Assembly (NCBI RefSeq): GCF_034190915.1 | Contig: NW_026947491.1 | Span: 23,066,101 to 23,130,100, forward strand | Length of the DNA: 64,000 nucleotides | Direction of reading: 5' to 3' | Source of the DNA: Cavia porcellus | Taxonomy: Eukaryota; Chordata; Mammalia; Rodentia; Caviidae | Notes under the pieces: generated by a model | What the model saw: the letters and a program-made list of their open reading frames with translations, nothing else | Database searches by the model: none | Told to the model about the DNA's origin: nothing | In this document: positions 56,361 through 64,000 of the stretch, in pieces | Position numbering within the stretch: the stretch's first letter is position 1 | How the letters are laid out: each line of letters begins with the position of its first letter | Position numbers and translations under genes: made by a program

Positions 56361-56589
56361 ACATCCAAGGTGAGCCCTGCTGGCCACTCTGCTACAATGA
56401 GCAGTCAACCAGGATTGTAAACTCTGCACCACTATAAAATAGAGGCAAGGAGTTTAAAAAGAAGACAACATAGTGATCTTTAGTCAGTATGTAGAGACAT
56501 TCTTTGCCTCTTCTGATCAGTTTTGATTTTAATTCCATTTTGTCTGAAAATAGGATAGATTCTTCTGCCTGCGTTTGGGTACATATATT
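56361..56589. other. Unassigned sequence
   Basis: AT-rich, possibly old LINE. Not assigned. Confidence 0.4.
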
Positions 56590-59500
56590 GTTTTTCATCC
56601 TTTGATTTTTAAAATCTCTTTTATTTCTATTTTGAAAAGAGTAAAACCAAATGAGAAAAAACAAAACAAAACAAAATAGGGTCATTCAAAACAAAAGGAT
56701 GGACCTAGTAAATAATTTAAAACCACAATACAAACTGATCTACGATGGTTACCGTGATGTCTCTTGTTATCTTCAATAACGTATAATAAAATGTCATAAG
56801 GTCTAGTAAAATTCAACATAGCAGTACAGAACAAAATCAATAAAAACAAAACATTGGAGACATTATAGGACTTCAAAAGAGGGTAATAGCCAAGCCAGAA
56901 TGGGTATAATAGTGAATCTTATTGTCTTTAGAGTAGTTGCCTATACTTTCAGATTTGATACTATAAAATATAACAGATTTGAAGAAAATCATTCAAGACA
57001 TGATGGCAATTGAATAAGACCGATTCAAATAAAATCAGTCAAAACAAGACAGTGAAAGCAATACTAGGTTTCAGATTAAGTTAATAGGAAATTAAAAATG
57101 GTTGTCATAGTATACCCTGCTATCTTTGGAATAGCTGTCTATGCCCTCAAATCTAGTACAAGAAGATAAACTGGAACAGAACATAGCCAAATGAAAAGAG
57201 AGTTGAATGCAATATTGGTTTCAAATCATGATACAAGATTACAATGTCCTCTGCCTTCCTTTTTTAGGCAATTCCTCCCCTTTCCCTTTTTCAGGGTGCT
57301 TTGTACATTTTGGGTCCCACTAACTCCTTTAGTTTTTAGATTAGGAAGGGGGCAATCTGCCATCTACCTAAGTGATTCTGAACCTTTTTACCCTCGAGCT
57401 TGATCATGAGCTGTATTCCTTTACCTACTAAAGCCTCAAGGTTTTCCTTCCTTATAGATGAATAGTTTTCCACTGCACAAGTGTCATGACTTTCCAAACT
57501 ATCTGCAGTCGCTGGATGAGCTAGCCCTGTTTCTTTCTGGTTCCCTGTCACATAGAGCATTGTTTTCTCATCTGTGACTTTTGGTTCATTAACCCTCTTT
57601 CAGGTTAAACATATTTCTTATGTAGAGCATCTTGATGGACCATATCTCCTGATCCACTCTGTCTGTGTTTCTTTTTATTAGTGTATTGAAGCTATCCATG
57701 TTAGCGATTGTGGGCCAGTGTTCTCTGCCTCATCTCTGCTATGCTATTTTTCTGCAGTTGGTCATATACTTTTCCCCTTCATTCTACTGTCTGCTCCATT
57801 CAGTGAGTCTTCTTTGTCACTGTTCTTGAAACCATGGTCTTTTTTTTCTCTCTCTCTAGAATGTCCTTCAGTATTTTTGGAGGGTTGGATTGGTGGTTAC
57901 AAACTCCCCCAGTTCCTCTCTGTCATGGAAGCTTCTTGTTTCTCCATTAATTTTGAGAGACAGTTTTTCAGGGTACATAAATCTGAGTTGGAGGTTATTT
58001 TCTTTCAGGGCTTGGATTATTTCCCTCCAAGCTCTTCTTGATTTGATGGTTTGTGTTGAGAAGTATGTTGTGATTCTGATAGGTTTTCCTTTATAGTTAA
58101 TCTGTTTCTTTTCTCCGACAGCTTTTAATATTCTGTTCTTGTGTTGAATTTCTGGGGTCTTGATTATTATATGTCTGGGTGTAGATCTATTTTGGTTATA
58201 GCTGGCTGGAGTCCTGTAGGCTTCATGTATCTGGATAGCATTTCCTTTACCTATGCTTGGGAAGTTTTCTTTAATTATTTCTGTAAATAGCCTTTGTATT
58301 TTATTTGTATTTGTATTTTTATTTACCCCTGCTTTTTCACTCACATTTTTTATTCTTAAGTTATAGATCCTCTTGTCATCTTCTAGCCTTTGTATTGTTA
58401 CTTCCTAATTTCTTGTTATTTTTAAAAGATCTTTCCTTTCGTGATCACACATTGCAAACCTGTCTTCAAGGTTTGATAGTCTATCTTTAGTTTCCTTCAA
58501 GCAGTTTTGCCAGTTTTAAATGGAGTTTTTAATTTCCTGGTAGTCTCTTTGAATGTTTCATGTATTCTAGACTTTTTTATATTCTGCATTGAAGATTTCT
58601 CTCCTTTTTCTATGCCCTTCACTCTTCCATCTGTATCTTCTTGAGAGGTACTTAGCATTTCTTTTATTATTTTTCTTATATCTTCCTTTACTTGTATTAG
58701 AATTTCTGTTTGTAATTCTTTTATAATGTCATAAAGATAATTCTTTATGTCAGATGCTGCTTTTTCAGGCACCAGAGTTGCACAATCCCTGATCTCTTCT
58801 GTGTTTACCTCCCCTGGGCCAGTAGTGTTTGTGTTGGGGACTGGATATTTCCTTTTGTTTCCTCTTCTTGTCATGTTTCTGGTTTCCTCCAGACAAGTGG
58901 GTGGACATAGGAATCCCTGGCACTTCCTGTATTGGCTGTGATTACTCTGAAGCATGCTGGCTAGGGATTGCTTCCCTCCCCAGTCTGCTGATGGCTGCTG
59001 AAGTACAAGCAGAGGCAGAGCAGGCTGATCCCTCCCTTCTGAGTTGGTCAAACACTGGGAGTCTTCGCCATGTTAGTGTGTGCTGCAGGGATGGGGCCAG
59101 TCAGGTACAGTCTCAGGAAGATCTCATCTTTTGCTATTGGATCATGCATAGGGGCAGAACTCAATCCAAGCAATTCTCACCAGTCTGCTCAGTGGTAGGA
59201 GTGGCTGACTGAAGCCCTCTGTGTCTGGTTCTGGGTTTATCCTGCCTGATTCCAAAATGCCACCTGATCCCCTCACCCACACCTGTGGGAGAAATTATTT
59301 TCATACACTCACTGCGAGCTGGTATGGAACTCCAAGTCAGAGCTCTGAGCTGAGTGCTGCTCTCTGTTTTGCCACTCCCCTCTGTGACCACTTCTTCCCA
59401 CCGAGGCCCTCAGGTTTGCCAACCTCTGACTTCACTGCAAATGTGCCTCTCCAGATTCCAGGGGCGTTTCATATACCATGGGACTGGCTCTGGGGAGAGC

Positions 59501-59695
59501 GCATCTGGCTACAACCTTCTGCCCACAATTTTCATTTCTTTTTTTTTGTTTCCCTTTAGTTTCTTCCTGGGTTGAAGGAATCCATTTACCTTTATATGGT
59601 CTTCTACAGAATGTTTTACTCTGGTAACTGAACTGTTTCTCTCAGAGAGGCTCCCTATTTTGCTGCTTACTGATCTACCATTTTCTGTAACCCCC
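56590..59695 (-). mobile_element. HAL1-like ORF1-only LINE, copy B2
   Basis: Minus-strand element with a 5' UTR from about 59,695, ORF1-like pieces (59,051-58,497 and 58,344-57,868), then a long non-coding part to about 56,590. The ORF1 signature is YRTPASYNQNRSTPRHIIIK. The region 57,250-57,720 matches 10,740-11,230 of copy B1. No ORF2 is seen. Confidence 0.7.
57868..59051 (-). pseudogene. ORF1p-like gene of element B2 (broken)
   Basis: The N-terminal piece (59,051-58,497) is basic and then coiled-coil-like (KEDIRKIIKEMLSTSQED). The C-terminal piece (58,344-57,868) carries the RRM/C-terminal signature and KKQINYKGKPIRIT. A stop and frame break lie between them near 58,420-58,500. Confidence 0.7.
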
Positions 59696-59769
59696 CCATT
59701 CTTTGATTTTTAATTCATTAATTTGCTTTTGTTCTACATTTATTTATTGTATACACTATGTAGTTGGGT

Positions 59770-59935
59770 TTTCTTTCTTTTTTAAAAAAATTTATTTAAG
59801 AAAGACTAAACAAAACAGAAAATGGGTAGAAATAATATGTACATTCAAAGAAAACATAAACAGTAAGAAATCACTAGTTGATGTTTACATACTGTCCTCT
59901 TACAAATAGTTGTTCAAAGGATTTTCATTCTTGAT
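59770..59935 (-). mobile_element. L1 3' UTR fragment
   Basis: Matches the minus-strand 3' UTR end seen at 13,085-13,250 and 32,390-32,520 (AACAGTAAGAAATCACTAGTTG). Confidence 0.7.
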
Positions 59936-59965
59936 CCACTCTGCCAATATGTGCCTTTTCTTGTG

Positions 59966-60051
59966 CTTTTTTTTTTGGTACCAGCAATCAAACTTGTGAC
60001 CTCACATTTGCCAGGCAGGCACTTATGCCACTGAGCTAAATCCCCAGCCCT
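59966..60051 (-). mobile_element. ID-like tRNA-Ala SINE
   Basis: Reverse of GGGCTGGGGATTTAGCTCAG followed by a tRNA-like body and a TACC plus A-run end. Second copy of the family found at 36,749. Confidence 0.88.
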
Positions 60052-61150
60052 TCTGATTGGGAATTGAGATCATTCACACCAAGAGTTATTATTAAGGGTT
60101 TAATGGAATATTCCTTTCACTGCAGTATTTTCCAGTTGCTTATTCTCTATTTTATCCCTTCTGCATAATTTCTCTTAATGCCTGGTGTATTCATTTTATT
60201 GGATTTTTGGTCATTGTTGGGTCATTGTACCTTGAATATCCTTGAGAAGTTTTTGGAGTGCTGATTTGGTGGTCATGAATGCCTGAAGGTGCTCATTGTT
60301 ATAAAAAGACTTTAATTTTCTATCAATTTGAATTTTTTAAAAAGGCTTATGTTAGTCTATGTTAGAAGTTGTTTTTGTTTAGGCTTGAAAGATTTGACTC
60401 CAAGTTTTTCTGTTTTTTAAGGTTTGTATTGAGAAGTCTGTTGTAATCCTAGCCTTTAATTTTATAAGTAACTTGTTACTTCTGTCAGCTTTTAATATTC
60501 TGTTTTTGTACTGAAGTTCTGGAATTTTGTCTTGATATGCCTTGGCAAAGGTCTTCTCTGACCATCAGTTTTATATAACTCATTTTCTCTGTGTGGTTAT
60601 TTTTCCCCAGTCTTGAAAAATTTTTTGCTTTAATTTGTAGGAATGGATTTTTTGTTCTATGCAGGCTGACCTCTAATTTTTCTCTAAGCAAAATCAGTGC
60701 TAGGCTCATGTTCTTCGAGTTGTCTGGTGGCTTTGGATCAATTTTCCTTGCTCTCTTGTTTTTAAGGTGTCTCTGAGTATACATTCTAATGTATCAGACC
60801 TATCTTAAGGACCTGATATCCTGTCTTCACATTTGTCTCTTCTGCTGTACATGCATGCAGTAGAATTCTTTTTCTCAGGAATTCTGTTTGGCACCTTTTC
60901 ATGGACTCTATTTCTTTGGTAAATTTCTCTCATTTTAAATTGTTTTGGTTAGCTATTCTAATTTTTTATTTGACTATTCTTTAAACTCATTGATCAGTAT
61001 GTTTGTTAATTCTGCTCTGGTTTGTTATATTATCTTTGAGCTCACCAAGTTTCTTTGTTCATCATTTTGCATAAGTCAACCATTTTGCTCCCAATTTCCT
61101 CCTTATTGATTCCCTTTAGATATACATTAGGGTTGCTGGAGTTTTGGAGT
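60052..61150 (-). mobile_element. Ancient LINE ORF1-like remnant
   Basis: Blocks such as GTATTGAGAAGTCTGTTGT and CTTTTAATATTCTGTTTTTG match the reverse of ORF1 C-terminal regions at 33,990-34,110 and 58,050-58,145. Diverged, with no useful frame. Confidence 0.6.
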
Positions 61151-62559
61151 CATTTTGTTGCCTTGTTTTCTCATGTGTGCATGTGCGTATGTGTGTGCAT
61201 GCACGCGCTTATGTATACTAAGATTTGAGGTCAAATAGAGAAAAAAGTTTTTGTTGTTGGTTGAAGATTTTTGTAGTTAGGTTCTGCTTTTCTGTGATTT
61301 GATCTTGGCTTTATTTGTCAAGCAGAATTGTGTGCTACTTCACCGTATTCAGTTTAACAGGCTTGGATCAAGTCCATTTGTTGCAAGAAGAGAATTTCTA
61401 CTGGTTTTGACAGTTTGACAGGTCCAACCATGCATCAACCATGAACATTAAAACATTTTGTGATTTCAGTCTTATCAATTTCCTTACAGACTGTATGATG
61501 TTGCTACTAGCAGCTAGACTGTGATGGTAAAGGCATCTAAAATCTTATAATTTCTATTGCAGCATCAGCTTCAATCATACAACTTCATGCATCACACTCT
61601 CAGAGACTCCTGACAGACCTCTGACTTATCACAAACTGCCTGGCCTCTTAGGCCTTCTTTTGAAACCTGATGGAAATTTCCATGACTTACAACTCTAAGA
61701 TTCTGCATGCCTGTAAAACCATTGTTGCATGGGCAACACTGAGGTCTGACACCAGCTTGAGAAGTAGTCAGGCCCACTTGGGCCTTGGGCCGCATGGCTA
61801 TGGAATCCTCTGAATACCTGAATGGCTCACTCCAGTGAAGTGAATCTCACAGAACCAATTGTCTAAACAACTCTACTCAAGTAGAGGGTCCAAGGAGAAT
61901 CTGATCAAGTAAAAAATTTATATTTTTATACCCTTGAGACTGGAATAGGTGGACTATTGATGATTTCTGGGATTCCCTCAAAACATCTTATTCCAGTGAA
62001 AAGTTCTTGACTTTGCTTTATTGGCACAAATCTCTTCATCAGTCATACATCCTTTGGTCCCAGCTTTATACACAGCTCTTTTGAAGGCTAAACAATAAGT
62101 TTATGAAACCTTTCTGCTCAGCCTTTTGCTTCCAATAGTCACTGTAAATCTGACTAAAAGCAGCTGTTAAACAATAACTAAGCCACTGAATGCTGTGCTT
62201 TGATTTTTTTTCTCACTAGATTTATTCATCTATGTCTTTAAATTCAGCCTCACACAAAATTTTTGGACATGGGCAAAATATAGATCAGCTCTTTGTCAGA
62301 AGGTAGCACAAATTGAATCTAGTTAAATTCTTGAGTCCTCATTCCCTTTATAAGCATCTTGAACATCATCTTTGTCACATGCATTTTTGTCAGCATTTTG
62401 GTCTTTAGACTTCCTATCAGAATCACCCATCAAGCTAGTACTTATCTGGCCTGTCTCTCTAGACTTTTTCAAAGTTTCCTTGGAGGAAAATTCCAATGGC
62501 TTCTAGAACACATTGTTAGTCATAGTCATAGCAATAACCCCCTCTCTTGTACCAATTTT
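61151..62559. other. Unassigned sequence
   Basis: A short GTGTGCATGTGCG-type alternating run lies near 61,176-61,210. The rest shows no gene, and the part before 62,560 may belong to an old repeat. Confidence 0.45.
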
Positions 62560-62950
62560 CATTATTAGGAAATTTTTTGTTGCAGTGACCAAATACCTTA
62601 GAAAATCAATGTAGAAGAGGAAATGTTTATTTTGACTTATGATTTAGAGGTTGCAGTCCATGGTTTCATTGTTGAGGTCTGTGTAAGGCAGAAAAATGGT
62701 GGTGGAAGGGTGGGGTGGAAGAAAACTGCTCACCTTATGACTGGCAGGAAGCAGACCATAAGAGAAGAAGAAGGGCACTCCCAAGGACCCTCATCCTCCA
62801 ACTAGACCTCACATTCTGTCAGCCTATGTGTCTATTAACCTGTCAGTAGGTTAAGCCCCTCATGAGATTGATACCCTCACAAGCACTGCTCTAAGTGTCT
62901 CAATCCAGTATATGTAATCATGATTCAGTAGCACCTAGTGTAAGATTTAG
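62560..62950 (-). repeat. MaLR/MLT-like LTR repeat
   Basis: TGCAGTGACCAAATACCTTAG, split here as TGCAGTGACC and AAATACCTTAG, then GGAAATGTTTATTTTG and GGTTGCAGTCCATGG. Related to the repeats at 24,640 and 36,956. Confidence 0.5.
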
Positions 62951-62999
62951 ATATACATGGCCTCTCTTGAACTGCCTAGGATATCACTTCTTCAGTGAA

Positions 63000-63540
63000 T
63001 CTAGCCCTGGCTGTGAGTCTGGGACCAGACTTGTTGAACCTGCAGCAGTTGGGTTTTAACTTTAAAACCTTCTATGGGTTTTAACTTTGCTGGGGTCCAC
63101 TGAATGGGCCCAGCAGTTCTTCTGAGTTCTGAGTTCAGTTGTCCTTTTTCCAAAATGGCATCTGGCCATCCATCCTATCCAAGTTTGTGTCTGAACATCC
63201 ACACTACTCACCAGTCTTCCATGTCTACTGATCCCTTCCACTGGTGTGTCTCTCTGTGGAGGCCTCCAGGTTGGCTAGCAGCCACTGAATCTGAAGGTTT
63301 GAGCTGCTCCCTCCCACACAGTAAGTCTGGGGTCAGGGATGCCTTTCATCTCCTTCTTGTTTGATGAAGTTTCTCTTTATTCTCTCTGCATGGGCTTCAG
63401 TTCTCACTTCAGATACCTTCCTAGATCTGGGGGACTCACTTTTCTTCTACTTCTCATCCTCATTTGCTGTGTTTCAGTGTCCAGGAACCAAATTTCAGGG
63501 AGACTCTTTCTCTACTGTTTATGACTTTTCCCTCCTCCTG
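63000..63540 (-). mobile_element. LINE 5' UTR-like remnant (B type)
   Basis: Words such as CCAAAATGGCATCTGGCC and GGAGGCCTCCAGGTTGGC resemble the B-element 5' UTR near 59,250-59,420. Weak. Confidence 0.45.
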
Positions 63541-63559
63541 TAAGTCCTTACTGTATTTT

Positions 63560-64000
63560 TTGTAGTGTGAACATTCATACCAATAAATTATTGTACTGTA
63601 ATTATTGTTTAATTGTAGGTTTTTAAAACTGTTTTCTTGATTTCTACTATGACCCCCTTAGTGTTCAGGGTTATGTTATTTAATCTCCAGGTATTTGTAA
63701 AATTTCTTTAAAAAGTTTGTGATTGATTGATTTCTGGTTTTAGTGTACTATGGTCTGACAGTATACATAGAATGATATAAACTTTTTGGATTCATGAAAA
63801 CATGCTTTATAGGTTAGTATGGTACTCTTTAAGAGAGAATTTCATCTGCTGCTGAGAAGAATGTGTATTTTGTTGCATGGTGGAAGACTGTATAGATGTC
63901 TGTTAAGTTCATTTGTTCAAAGATATGGTTTATATGTGATATTTCTTTGGCTTTTGTTTAGTTGATCAGTTTGTTTTTGAAGTAGGGCATTCAGGTCACC
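63560..64000 (-). mobile_element. Old L1 ORF2 fragment running off the right edge
   Basis: The minus strand matches the typical L1 ORF2 interior (reverse of GAATGTGTATTTTGTTGC and GATGTCTGTTAAGTTCATTT). Diverged. Confidence 0.7.

Overview
This window is mammalian genomic DNA, almost certainly from a rodent. It covers the 3' part of the immunoglobulin heavy-chain (IGH) locus on the + strand: D segments, DQ52, the JH cluster, the intronic enhancer, the mu switch region and the mu constant gene (IGHM). A decayed relic of the delta constant gene follows. Rodent origin is inferred from two tRNA-Ala/ID-like SINE copies, a short B1-like fragment and a large load of L1 and L1-related elements; the species cannot be named from sequence alone.

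Layout. Positions 1-23,430 hold LINEs only: a 5'-truncated minus-strand L1, a plus-strand L1 split by an ORF1-only (HAL1-like) element, a second ORF1-only element, and an old minus-strand L1 split by a full-length L1 (14,311-21,024) with a clear 12-bp target duplication. Positions 23,430-32,200 are mostly unique DNA with six D segments, each flanked by recombination signals (RSS) with 12-bp spacers. Positions 32,200-38,440 are again LINEs, with one SINE and one LTR-like repeat nested inside. From 40,390 the order is DQ52, eight JH elements (40,758-43,095), Emu enhancer (about 43,980-44,300), I-mu donor (44,944), Smu (about 45,730-48,396), IGHM CH1-CH4 (48,866-50,679), secreted poly(A) signal, membrane exons M1 and M2 (52,670-52,918) and membrane poly(A) signal. 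An IGHD CH1-like relic lies at about 55,693-55,980. Positions 56,035 to the end are minus-strand LINE fragments plus a SINE and an LTR-like repeat.

How it works together. D and J segments join through 12/23 RSS pairing, Emu drives the locus, J splices to CH1, and the choice of poly(A) site gives secreted or membrane mu. Every IGHM exon is open, and all splice sites and phases fit, so IgM should be functional. The main oddities are a tandem duplication of the JH4-JH5 block (with one duplicated J carrying WGPP in place of WGxG), a broken IGHD CH1 with no further delta exon visible in the window, and several copies of a LINE family that carries ORF1 but no ORF2 while sharing the L1 3' UTR.
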